This document shows, piece after piece, positions 55,305 to 63,132 of a stretch of DNA of 64,000 nt. The stretch is taken from positions 1-64,000 of the forward strand of contig JAFGHX010000363.1 of assembly GCA_016929905.1 (NCBI GenBank), given 5' to 3'. Source of the DNA: Kiritimatiellia bacterium. Its GTDB lineage: Bacteria > Verrucomicrobiota > Kiritimatiellia > JAFGHX01. Every line of letters begins with the position of its first letter. The stretch's first letter is position 1. Below the pieces are notes generated by a model that saw only the letters and a list, made by a program, of their open reading frames with translations, made no database searches and was not told the origin of the DNA. The translations under genes were made by a program, and so were the position numbers.

Positions 55305-56539
55305 TCGGCAGCATTTCCATAGCCTACGCCGTACGCAGCCTGCTCCGGCATCCCAGACGCACGCTGCTCTCCGTTGTCGGTGTCGGGATCGGCTGCGGCA
55401 TCGGAATCATTGCGGCCGCCTGGATCCGCGGCGCCGCGGAAATGCAGATCCGCGCGGCATCGGAAAGCGGCGTCGGACACATCCAGATCGTGCCCAAAAC
55501 CTGGCCCGCCCGCCGCGAAAATACGCTCCGGCTCCCGCGGCCCGATCAGATCCTCACCGTCGTCCGCTCCCTGCCCGACGTGAGGGCCACCGCCATGCGG
55601 GCCAGATCCAGCGCGCTGCTCGCCTTCGGCAATCGCGCCGTCGGCGTCGAAATCGCCGGCGTCCAGCCGGACGCCGAACGGGCCTCCAACCGCATCGTCT
55701 TCAGGAGCGCCGTCACCGGCCGCTACCTCCGGCCCGACGATACCGGATGCGCCGTTATCGGTAAGGCGCTGGCCCGCCGGCTCCGAGTCCGACTCGACGA
55801 CGATCTGCTCGTCACCCTCGCCGGACGTCGCGAGATTCGCAGCGCTATGCTGCGAATCGTCGGCATCCTCGAGACCGGCAGCAGGGAACTGGACGCCGGC
55901 ATCTGCCACGTCACCCTGCGCGATATCGCCGAACTGACCGGCTACGAGGGCCCCGCCGAACTGGCTGTCTTGCTCAAGGACTATCGACGCATCGACGACA
56001 CACAGCGGCTGCTCGCCGATAAACTGGCCCACACCGACGCAGCCGTCGTGACATGGCGAGAGGTCAACCGCGAACTGGCCGCCAACGTCGAGGGCGATAC
56101 CGCTTTCACCCGGATGCTCGTCATGATCATCATCGTCGTCGTCGCGCTCGGCATCACCAGCGCTCAGCTTACGGCCGTTCTGGAGCGGCGCCGCGAATTC
56201 GCCGTGCTCGCCGCGCTCGGCATGAAGGGGCGCTACGTCGTCGGCGTGCTCGTGGCCGAGGCGGTGCTCATCGGACTCGGCGGGGCCCTTGCCGCACTCG
56301 CACTCGGAACACCCCTCGCCTATTACCTCGCCACCGAAGGCGTCGATTTCAGTTCCATGATGGGAGGCGAAACCGCCATATGTAACGTCCTGCTCGATCC
56401 CGTCATGTACGCCTCGGTCGGCCCGTGGATCTTCGGTTATGCCGCTGCTGTCTCGCTGCTGGCCACCCTGGCAGCGTCTGTCTACCCGGCCTGGTTCGCC
56501 GTGCGTACCGATCCGGCCGGCGCATTACGGGAGATATGA
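55301..56539 (+). CDS. FtsX-like ABC transporter permease (LolC/E-like)
   Basis: A 412-residue paralogue of the permease upstream with the same layout: N-terminal helix ('LLSVVGVGIGCGIGIIAAAW'), periplasmic domain, and three C-terminal helices ('MLVMIIIVVVALGITSAQLT', 'VAEAVLIGLGGALAALALG', 'YAAAVSLLATLAASVYPAW'), ending 'TDPAGALREI'. The two form a heterodimer with the ATPase encoded two bases downstream. Export of lipoprotein or lipid from the inner membrane is inferred from the adjacent LolA-like and barrel proteins. Confidence 0.88.
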   Translation: MIGSISIAYAVRSLLRHPRRTLLSVVGVGIGCGIGIIAAAWIRGAAEMQIRAASESGVGHIQIVPKTWPARRENTLRLPRPDQILTVVRSLPDVRATAMRARSSALLAFGNRAVGVEIAGVQPDAERASNRIVFRSAVTGRYLRPDDTGCAVIGKALARRLRVRLDDDLLVTLAGRREIRSAMLRIVGILETGSRELDAGICHVTLRDIAELTGYEGPAELAVLLKDYRRIDDTQRLLADKLAHTDAAVVTWREVNRELAANVEGDTAFTRMLVMIIIVVVALGITSAQLTAVLERRREFAVLAALGMKGRYVVGVLVAEAVLIGLGGALAALALGTPLAYYLATEGVDFSSMMGGETAICNVLLDPVMYASVGPWIFGYAAAVSLLATLAASVYPAWFAVRTDPAGALREI

Positions 56540-56540
56540 T

Positions 56541-57248
56541 ATGGAGAACGACCCGCTCGTATCCGCCAGGAGCCTGACAAAAATATACAAGGCCGGCGCC
56601 GTCGAAGCCCCCGCGCTGCGCGGCGTCGATCTCGACGTGCACGGGGGCGAGTTCCTCTCCATCGTCGGCCCCTCCGGCAGCGGCAAAACAACCCTGCTCA
56701 ATCTCATCGGCGCCCTCGACTCGCTCACGGGCGGCACGCTCCGCGTGCTCGGCCGCGACATGGGCTCGCTAAGCCGCCGCCAGAAGGCAGACCTGCGCTT
56801 GCGCTCGCTCGGCTTCGTCTTCCAGGCCTACAACCTGCTCCCCGTCCTGACCGCACGCGAAAATGTCGAGTTCGTCCTGGAATTGCAGGGCGTCGGCGCA
56901 GAACGCCGCGATCACGCCAAACGCGTGCTCGAAGAACTCGGCCTCGGCGATCTCGCCGAACGGCGCCCCCTGGAAATGTCCGGGGGCCAGCAACAGCGCG
57001 TCGCCGTCGCCCGGGCCGTCGCCTCCCGCCCTAAACTCGTCCTCGCGGACGAACCGACGGCCAACCTGGATGGCGAAAACGCCGAAATCCTCATGAATAT
57101 GATGCGCCGGCTCAGGGATGAACACCGCATGACTTTCCTCTTTTCCACCCACGACCCACGCGTCGTCGCGCACGCTTCGCGCGTCATCACGCTCACCGAC
57201 GGCCGCGTCGCCAAAGACGACGTGACTCATAACCCGTCGGACGGATAG
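56541..57248 (+). CDS. ABC transporter ATP-binding protein (LolD-like)
   Basis: A 235-residue ATPase. Walker A is GPSGSGKTT (about 41-49), the Q-loop lies in 'GFVFQAYNLLPVLTARENVE', the signature is 'LEMSGGQQQRVAVARA', Walker B is 'LVLADEPTANLD', and the switch His is in 'FLFSTHDPRVV'. All motifs are intact. The 'YNLLPVLTARENV' region is typical of the LolD/MacB/FtsE group that pairs with FtsX-like permeases. ATG 56541 is one base after the permease stop. Confidence 0.94.
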   Translation: MENDPLVSARSLTKIYKAGAVEAPALRGVDLDVHGGEFLSIVGPSGSGKTTLLNLIGALDSLTGGTLRVLGRDMGSLSRRQKADLRLRSLGFVFQAYNLLPVLTARENVEFVLELQGVGAERRDHAKRVLEELGLGDLAERRPLEMSGGQQQRVAVARAVASRPKLVLADEPTANLDGENAEILMNMMRRLRDEHRMTFLFSTHDPRVVAHASRVITLTDGRVAKDDVTHNPSDG

Positions 57249-57385
57249 CCGCGTACCGGTCGATGGCAGGACGGGAGGTCCAATCCGTGACGGAACAGCT
57301 GCATCCGGAGCCAGACAAGGACGCAGGATACGCCCCTCGCCCCCGAGCCTGCGCTCCGCCCCCGCGCCGGCCTTCCGGCCGCACC

Positions 57386-58627
57386 ATGCCGTGTTCCCTG
57401 CTGGCCGTAAGCCTCACGGCTGCCCTCGCCTGCGGACAACTGCCCGCGCATGAGCCGCAGCACCAGACCGCAGGCCCGATGGGCGCCGAAATCCGTACCA
57501 CGGCCAAGGCCGGCATCCTGGCGCAGGAGAATGACCTCCCCTTGAACCTCTGGCGACTCCGCTTCGGGCTCGCCGCCGCGCCACGCCCCGATCTGCTCGT
57601 CCAGATCGACTATGAACACCGTACAGTGCCCCAGCCCGCGGCCCATAACCCCGCGCTCGCCGTGTTCCCCTCTGCAGCACCAGCCCCCTATCGCATCCGC
57701 CAACTCGACGCCCCCATCGTCGAAGTCCAAAACGCTCACGTCTACAGGCACGAACTGGACCGCGCCTGCGCCGCCTTCCACCTCCCCCGCGCCGACTTCA
57801 CGCTCGGACGCCAGGCAGTCGGTTGGGGACGAGGCGCCATCTTCAGCGCCGTGGACGTCTTCGCCCCCTTCTCCCCCCTCGAAGTCGACCGTGAATGGCG
57901 ACGCGGAATCGACGCCGTCCGCGCCGATCTCCGCCTCGGCCCAAGGCATTCCCTCGACCTCGTCGGCGCGTTCGGCGAGAGTTGGGATCGGTCGGCCGCT
58001 CTCGCACGCCTGCGCGGATCCAGCAAGAACGGCCAACTTGACGGCGCTCTCATCCTGGGCAAACGCGGTGAGGATTGGGTGTACGCCGCAAGCGCATCCG
58101 CCTCCCTGCTCGGTGCCGCCATTCAGGGCGAACTGGCCCTGTTCGATACTCCCGAACCCTTCCAGGACGGCTGCCCCGTGGGCGAAAACGATTTCGCCGC
58201 CAAAACCGTGCTCGGCGCCTCCTACGTGTTCGACGTCGGCAACGGCCTCACCGTCCTGCTCGAACACCACTTCTCCGGGTTCGGCTCGGAAGATATGCAA
58301 CAGGCTGCTGCGCGTTTGCTCGATCCCGATTACCTCGAGCGCTACCTGCGCGGCGACACCCAAATCCTCGGCCGCCAGGCATTGGCACTCCAATGCAGCT
58401 ATCTGTTCAGCGACTCCTGGCACGCCGCCCTGCTCTGGCTCGCCAGCCCCGAAGACGGGTCCGGTATCACCGCGCCCACTCTCACCTGGACCCTCTCCGA
58501 CACCGCCACGCTCGCCGCCAGCGCCTACATCCCTTTCGGCAGCGGCGAAGACGGCACCGGCGTGCCCCAAAGCGAATACGGCAGCGCCCCGCTCAGCGCC
58601 TTCGTCCAGCTGAACCTCTACAGGTAG
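57386..58627 (+). CDS. Outer-membrane beta-barrel-like protein of the Lol-like export operon
   Basis: A 413-residue protein with a probable signal peptide ('LLAVSLTAALACGQLPAHE'). The rest alternates beta strands of amphipathic type ('DWVYAASASASLLGAAIQGELALFD', shortened: 'AASASASLLGAAIQGELALF', 'GLTVLLEHHFSGFG', 'TATLAASAYIPFGSG') and ends in 'FVQLNLYR', like outer-membrane barrels that finish on an aromatic-containing strand. 'FTLGRQAVGWGRGAIFSAVDVF' is reminiscent of porin-like DUF1302/alginate-export-type barrels. ATG 57386 is chosen; the frame extends to 57263 without support. Its place as last gene suggests it receives or displays the exported material. Confidence 0.72.
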   Translation: MPCSLLAVSLTAALACGQLPAHEPQHQTAGPMGAEIRTTAKAGILAQENDLPLNLWRLRFGLAAAPRPDLLVQIDYEHRTVPQPAAHNPALAVFPSAAPAPYRIRQLDAPIVEVQNAHVYRHELDRACAAFHLPRADFTLGRQAVGWGRGAIFSAVDVFAPFSPLEVDREWRRGIDAVRADLRLGPRHSLDLVGAFGESWDRSAALARLRGSSKNGQLDGALILGKRGEDWVYAASASASLLGAAIQGELALFDTPEPFQDGCPVGENDFAAKTVLGASYVFDVGNGLTVLLEHHFSGFGSEDMQQAAARLLDPDYLERYLRGDTQILGRQALALQCSYLFSDSWHAALLWLASPEDGSGITAPTLTWTLSDTATLAASAYIPFGSGEDGTGVPQSEYGSAPLSAFVQLNLYR

Positions 58628-58817
58628 ACCGCTCGCCAACGTCTCAGCCCCGAACCCGCCGCATCCCGCCACGAACCGCACACAAAGGCCTCACAATCTG
58701 CGCACCCCCCGCGCAACTGTCGCACCGCGAAATCGGCCAGAAACGAGCCTCGGGCACTCCAGCCTCCGCATCCGAACCCGCCAGATGATTTTTTCCGCAT
58801 TTCTTTCTTGGACCCCC

Positions 58818-58846
58818 TTGACAACGTATCCGCGTGCCACTAGGTT
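58818..58846 (+). promoter_or_regulatory. Sigma-70-type promoter for the SorC-like regulator operon
   Basis: TTGACA (58818-58823), 17-base spacer, TAGGTT (58841-58846). Transcription would begin near 58853, giving a leader of about 105 bases to ATG 58959 (AAGGAG site). The rest of the 58628-58958 gap, which follows the barrel gene stop, shows no gene, repeat or clear terminator, apart from a T-rich stretch at about 58789-58808. Confidence 0.7.
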
Positions 58847-58958
58847 TGCCTCTTGGGTGTGCGTCCAGGATCGTCCGCACGCGATAGGCTGCGCGCGGCA
58901 CCGAGTAGATCCTTGGCGCACAATGTCAACCCAAGTCATAAATCCAAGGAGTCCAACC

Positions 58959-60152
58959 ATGCCAGCAGATCCTACCCCACCCCCATCGCAGGCCGAACCC
59001 GCCCCTCCCGCCTCTCCCAAGAAGGCGGGCAAGCCCAAAAGAAAACGTACTAGGAAGGGCAAATCGGGCATGAGGCCTGAACTCATCAGCATCGCCTGGG
59101 AAATGTTTTGCAATCGCTTGCTTGCGGTCAAAGCTATCGCCTTGGAGTTAAACAAGGCATTTGGGACCAGTTTGACGCGGGAAAGTATCTATGATGGGTT
59201 CAAAACCGCCGTCGAGGACGGCCTGTTCAGGTACAATCCCCCCCCTCACATCAAGCTGGCTGCCGCGCTCCGAGCGGTGGGTACCGGCGTCGATATTAAC
59301 GTTCTGGCGACCGGCACATTTGACGGACTGGTCGATGCCGCCGCAGAGCTTATTATCGAAAGAATTCAGGCGGTGGCGAGGGATCGACGCAATAGCAATC
59401 GAACCGTTCACGTCGGGTTCGCCGGCGGACACAGCATGAACCGCCTCGTCAAACGAGTCCGCCGCCTGCTCCTGGAGCCCATCAGGGGCCTCCCCGAAAA
59501 TATCGTCTGGCACGCCGTCGTGGGCGGGTTCCAGGTCAAGAAACTGACCACCGACCCTAACGCCTTCCTCATCTACTTCGACGACGTCCCGGAAAGCCAC
59601 GTCAAGATGAGCTATGTGGGGCTCCATGTCCCCTGCGTTGTCCACTCGAAAGACTTCGCAACCACCCGCGATCTGCCCGGCGTCAAGGAGGCCTTCGAGG
59701 CGGCCAACCGTATCGACATACTCGTCACGTCGGCTTCCTCCTGGTCCGATGAGCACTGCTTGCTGCACGCGTTCATGAATGACTACTCCGAATCCAAGAA
59801 GAAGCTCGAAGCAGCCGGTGTCGTGGGCGATATGCTCTGGCAACCTCTTAGTGCAAACGGCCCCATCAATATGGAAGATCTCGAAATCCGACCCGTATCC
59901 CTGTTCGACCTCTCCGAACTGCCGAACCGCATTGCCGAGCAACATATGAAGGTCGTGCTGGTGCTCGGACCGTGCGGGGCCAGAGACTGCGGTAAGTCAA
60001 AGCCGGAAGTCCTCAAGGCGATCCTGAGCTACGAGCCGGGCCTGATAACCGATCTCGTCGTCGACAGCATAACCGCGGAGAAGACGAAGGCCCTGCTGGA
60101 CCCCTCGCCATCCGGGCCTGCGGCGCCAAACTCGTGTAGAGACTCTGGTTAA
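58959..60152 (+). CDS. SorC/DeoR-type sugar-binding transcriptional regulator-like protein
   Basis: A 397-residue protein. A Pro/Lys-rich N-terminus (about 35 residues) precedes a helix-turn-helix resembling 'LISIAWEMFCNRLLAVKAIA' and 'TSLTRESIYDGF'. The C-terminal two thirds follow the SorC sugar-phosphate-binding fold: 'TVHVGFAGGHSMNRLVKRVR' (effector loop), 'VVGGFQVKK', 'VHSKDFATTRDLPGVKEAFE' and 'GVVGDMLWQPLSANGPI', the latter matching the usual 'VGDI..RFFD..G' block. ATG 58959 is set by AAGGAG. It is upstream of and co-directional with the AAA+ genes and may control them, possibly through the palindrome at 60375-60394. Confidence 0.72.
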   Translation: MPADPTPPPSQAEPAPPASPKKAGKPKRKRTRKGKSGMRPELISIAWEMFCNRLLAVKAIALELNKAFGTSLTRESIYDGFKTAVEDGLFRYNPPPHIKLAAALRAVGTGVDINVLATGTFDGLVDAAAELIIERIQAVARDRRNSNRTVHVGFAGGHSMNRLVKRVRRLLLEPIRGLPENIVWHAVVGGFQVKKLTTDPNAFLIYFDDVPESHVKMSYVGLHVPCVVHSKDFATTRDLPGVKEAFEAANRIDILVTSASSWSDEHCLLHAFMNDYSESKKKLEAAGVVGDMLWQPLSANGPINMEDLEIRPVSLFDLSELPNRIAEQHMKVVLVLGPCGARDCGKSKPEVLKAILSYEPGLITDLVVDSITAEKTKALLDPSPSGPAAPNSCRDSG

Positions 60153-60351
60153 TCGTGCCAGCCCCGCGTTCCCTCCCAGACAAAACTCGCCCGGCGCCCG
60201 TTTCCCCTCTGCGCCCGATCCACACCGGCCAGCGTCCTGCCATGCGTACGGCCTGCGCGACGATACGTGTTGCGCACATGAGGCCCCGACCCGCGCGATT
60301 GCGCTGCCCAGACTCGACGCATCAGAACTCGCTGCCCCGGCCGTCCGCGCG

Positions 60352-60401
60352 CGCTACAGTTTCAGGCACGCCCCCGTTATTGTCGCTAATAACGCTACAG
60401 T
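60352..60401. promoter_or_regulatory. Operator-like palindrome framed by direct repeats upstream of the AAA+ operon
   Basis: CGTTATT (60375-60381) and AATAACG (60388-60394) form a perfect inverted repeat around six bases. The 9-mer CGCTACAGT occurs on both sides, at 60352-60360 and 60393-60401. The group lies about 200 bp before the GTG start at 60592, in the 438-bp gap 60153-60591. Elsewhere in that gap I see only a run of eight T at about 60481-60488 that may end a transcript. Confidence 0.55.
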
Positions 60402-60591
60402 CGAAGCCTTCAGCGCACGCCACGACGTGTATGCCTACAGAATCGACATGACCGGCCACGGCGTCCGATCGGCCCGTCACTTTTTTTTGATCACGTCCGC
60501 TTGACGCGTAATGCTTCTGTCCGGCCGACGGAACATCGGTTGGGTCAACGCCCGATACACGCCAACTGCATCGGCCGCGAAGGAGACACTC

Positions 60592-62856
60592 GTGAGCGAC
60601 AATGACGCCATGCTGAACATCAAAGCCATCTGGGGTGACGCCGCCCCGCGGGAAGCCGTCAGGGAACTCGCGAATCTCGTCACCCGCCACGTCAACGGCA
60701 AACTCGATATCACGGGCGGCGCAACCGCCTTCAGCGTGCGGCCCGACCCGGACGCGCGGCGCCAGGGCATCCTCGCCGCCAGCGGAAAGCTCGACGACGA
60801 CGAGACGGCCATCACGATGTCGCTGCACCTCGCCACCATGCATCCGGAGGCCAGGGTTCGGCCCAAGGTTCTCGTGAAAATCGCCGACGTGCTGCGCCAG
60901 AGCGGGTCCCTTCACGCCCGCTCGGACGGGGACCGGGAAAGCTGGTGGGTCGAACTCCGCGTCAAGGCTGTGCCGCTCTCCACACTCCGCGCAGGAAACG
61001 TGGCCGAGCAACTGAACACCCTCGACGCATGCGCCCGACTCCTCCAGGCCGAACTGCCCTCCCCCCATCTCCCGGCCCACATCGAGGAGGCCTTCCAGGA
61101 ATTCCGGGACGTCGTGCAGCCCGTGTTCCCGGCGCCGGACGACAACTCCGCCACGGCCGCACTCATGCGCGACTGGGCCACCCAGACCGCGGACCTCCTC
61201 GCCTGCGGCCTGTGCGTGGCCGTCGAGGCGCCGTATCCCATTCTGATCGAGTTCGCACTCGCCCATCTGAGCCAGGCACACCTGGCCATGCACGGAAAGC
61301 CAATCGGGCGCCTCTGCCTGCCCACCGTCGACGCGCAGAGGATCATCCAACTCTGCGCCAAAGCGCCCGCCCCGCTCGAAATCGCCGCCAACGCACTCAC
61401 CCTCGGCGTCAGCATCTACGATCTGGGTCGCGCCAGTACGACGCTCATCGACCGCCTCTGCGAAGCGGGAGCTCCCGCCATCTTCACCGGCGCGCAGGCG
61501 GACCTCCAGTTGGCATTCGGCGGCGGACAGGGCGGGCGTAACGACCCCTGGCGCCCCGCCGTGCGCCGGCCCCCGGCCGACATCCCAATCGAGCACCTGG
61601 CCAGGTTCGCGCTCCGCGCTGCCGCCCGAAAAACAGGCGGACTCCCCGCCGCCGACGAGACGCGGCTCGCCGCCGACGTCTGCGCCGCCCTGATCGACTC
61701 CGCTCCCGGCACACAGCAACGTATGGTCGGGCCCGTGGCTACCCGCGCGGTCAAAGCTTTCGAAAAAGGATCGGGCGCGCGCGTCGACGCCAAGCTCGCC
61801 GCCTCTCTCTCCAGCCATAACGAAACGCTCGCCGGCCTCGAACAAAGGGCCGGCGCCGACCGCACGCCTCATGTCCACGAGATGTGGATCCGCGCCCTTA
61901 CCGCGCCCAACACTCTGACCACGCTCAAACAGAGCATACTCGGCCAAGATGACCCCCTGCTCCAGCTCTTCACAAGCCTGCAGACCCAGATCCTCACGCG
62001 ACCCGCCCACCAGCCCCTGCTCGCCCTGTGCGAGGGCCCCTCGGGCACCGGTAAGTCTTCCTGTGCCGGTATCCTGGCCAGGTTGATGGACAGCGTCTAT
62101 GTCACCGTCGACGGCGCGTCCATCTCCGACCACTACCAGTTCACGTCCATCTTGCTCGGAGCGGCTACCGGAATCGTGGGCAGTTGGCGCGCGGGCACTC
62201 TGGAAAGAGCCGCCAAGAGCTGGAAGGGCGCCGTGGTCGAAATATGCGATATCCACGCCGTCTCCGCCAGACTCACCGGCATGATGGCCGACGTCTTCCT
62301 TTCAATCGCGGAAACCGGCTCGGCGCAGGCCGCCACCGGCCACACCTTCAGCTGTGCCAACCTCGTCCTCCTCTTCACCCTCAATCTGCCGCAAGGCGAT
62401 GAATCCGCCCGCAATCCCATCGGGTTCGGAGACGCCGCGCCAGGCTTCCTCCGCGAACGTGTGCTCGACCGCCTGCGCACTGTCCTCTCGCCCGCTTTCC
62501 TCAGCCGCTGCGGCGAGCCGATCGTCTTCGGTGAGTTGCCTGCCGACGTGCTGCCCACCATCCTCCTCCGTGGCGTCTCCGACGGCCTGCGCTCGGCTGC
62601 CGAACGCCTTCACATCCCCGTCGCCGAATTCCGGTTCGCCGAAAACCTCGGCCATGAATTGCTCAACACCCTGCGGGGTAGGGTCAAGGCGCTCGGCGCC
62701 AGAACCCTCCTGGAACACGGCCGCCGGGCAGCCGCTTCAGCCTTCACCCGGTTCGTAAATCAGAACAAGAAGGGTGTCAACAACTGCACCCTTGCCGCAA
62801 AGGCCGTCAACGGCGAACTCGCTCTCTCAATCCAGAAATCCAACGCAAAGAGGTGA
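60592..62856 (+). CDS. Two-module ClpA/B-like AAA+ ATPase with altered Walker B
   Basis: A 754-residue protein. The C-terminal module (about 440-700) is a ClpA/ClpB D2-like AAA+ domain: Walker A GPSGTGKS (482-489), Walker B region AVVEICDI (547-554) where the usual D-E pair is C552-D553, sensor-1 strand 'NLVLLFTLNLP' and arginine finger R639 in 'SPAFLSRCGEPIVF'. The middle (about 170-400) looks like a decayed AAA module, without a P-loop but with a residual 'IFTGAQADLQLAFGGGQGG'. No Clp N-domain or ClpP-binding loop is obvious. GTG 60592 follows AGGAG by six bases. It leads an operon with the next two genes. Remodelling of a protein partner is inferred from the family. Confidence 0.75.
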   Translation: MSDNDAMLNIKAIWGDAAPREAVRELANLVTRHVNGKLDITGGATAFSVRPDPDARRQGILAASGKLDDDETAITMSLHLATMHPEARVRPKVLVKIADVLRQSGSLHARSDGDRESWWVELRVKAVPLSTLRAGNVAEQLNTLDACARLLQAELPSPHLPAHIEEAFQEFRDVVQPVFPAPDDNSATAALMRDWATQTADLLACGLCVAVEAPYPILIEFALAHLSQAHLAMHGKPIGRLCLPTVDAQRIIQLCAKAPAPLEIAANALTLGVSIYDLGRASTTLIDRLCEAGAPAIFTGAQADLQLAFGGGQGGRNDPWRPAVRRPPADIPIEHLARFALRAAARKTGGLPAADETRLAADVCAALIDSAPGTQQRMVGPVATRAVKAFEKGSGARVDAKLAASLSSHNETLAGLEQRAGADRTPHVHEMWIRALTAPNTLTTLKQSILGQDDPLLQLFTSLQTQILTRPAHQPLLALCEGPSGTGKSSCAGILARLMDSVYVTVDGASISDHYQFTSILLGAATGIVGSWRAGTLERAAKSWKGAVVEICDIHAVSARLTGMMADVFLSIAETGSAQAATGHTFSCANLVLLFTLNLPQGDESARNPIGFGDAAPGFLRERVLDRLRTVLSPAFLSRCGEPIVFGELPADVLPTILLRGVSDGLRSAAERLHIPVAEFRFAENLGHELLNTLRGRVKALGARTLLEHGRRAAASAFTRFVNQNKKGVNNCTLAAKAVNGELALSIQKSNAKR

Positions 62857-62859
62857 ACC

Positions 62860-63132
62860 GTGATCCACGGAAGAACCGTGTCCGCTCGGTCGCAGGGGAC
62901 TTCATTCCTGCTCCCCAGGTATGATCCAGGATTGACCCGATCCGTGCGCAATGCATGGATCCGAACACTGCGCCACTCGCTGCCGAACAACCGGCGCCAT
63001 CTGGCCGGATTGACGGGTACGGCCAAGGCCGCCGCCGTCGAACAACTCCGGCTTGATCACCAACTCGACGCCGCGCCGCCCCCGCAAAACGGGTCAGAGC
63101 AGAACCGACACGGAGGAAGAAACTATGACTAG
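62860..63132 (+). CDS. Small protein between two AAA+ genes, unknown function
   Basis: A 90-residue, strongly basic and polar protein (for example 'NAWIRTLRHSLPNNRRHL'), with no domain I recognise. GTG 62860 follows AGAGGTG and lies three bases after the upstream stop. Its end overlaps the start of the next gene by eight bases (ATGACTAG). Tight packing and a ribosome site support real translation. It may be an adaptor linking the two ATPases. Confidence 0.6.
   Translation: MIHGRTVSARSQGTSFLLPRYDPGLTRSVRNAWIRTLRHSLPNNRRHLAGLTGTAKAAAVEQLRLDHQLDAAPPPQNGSEQNRHGGRNYD

Noticed and set aside
57263..57385. Earlier start for the barrel protein
   Set aside because: The extra 41 residues are Pro/Arg rich and would bury the signal peptide that begins at ATG 57386.
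60481..60488. Intrinsic terminator before the AAA+ operon
   Set aside because: There is a run of eight T but only a weak stem precedes it, and it is 330 bp after the nearest upstream stop.
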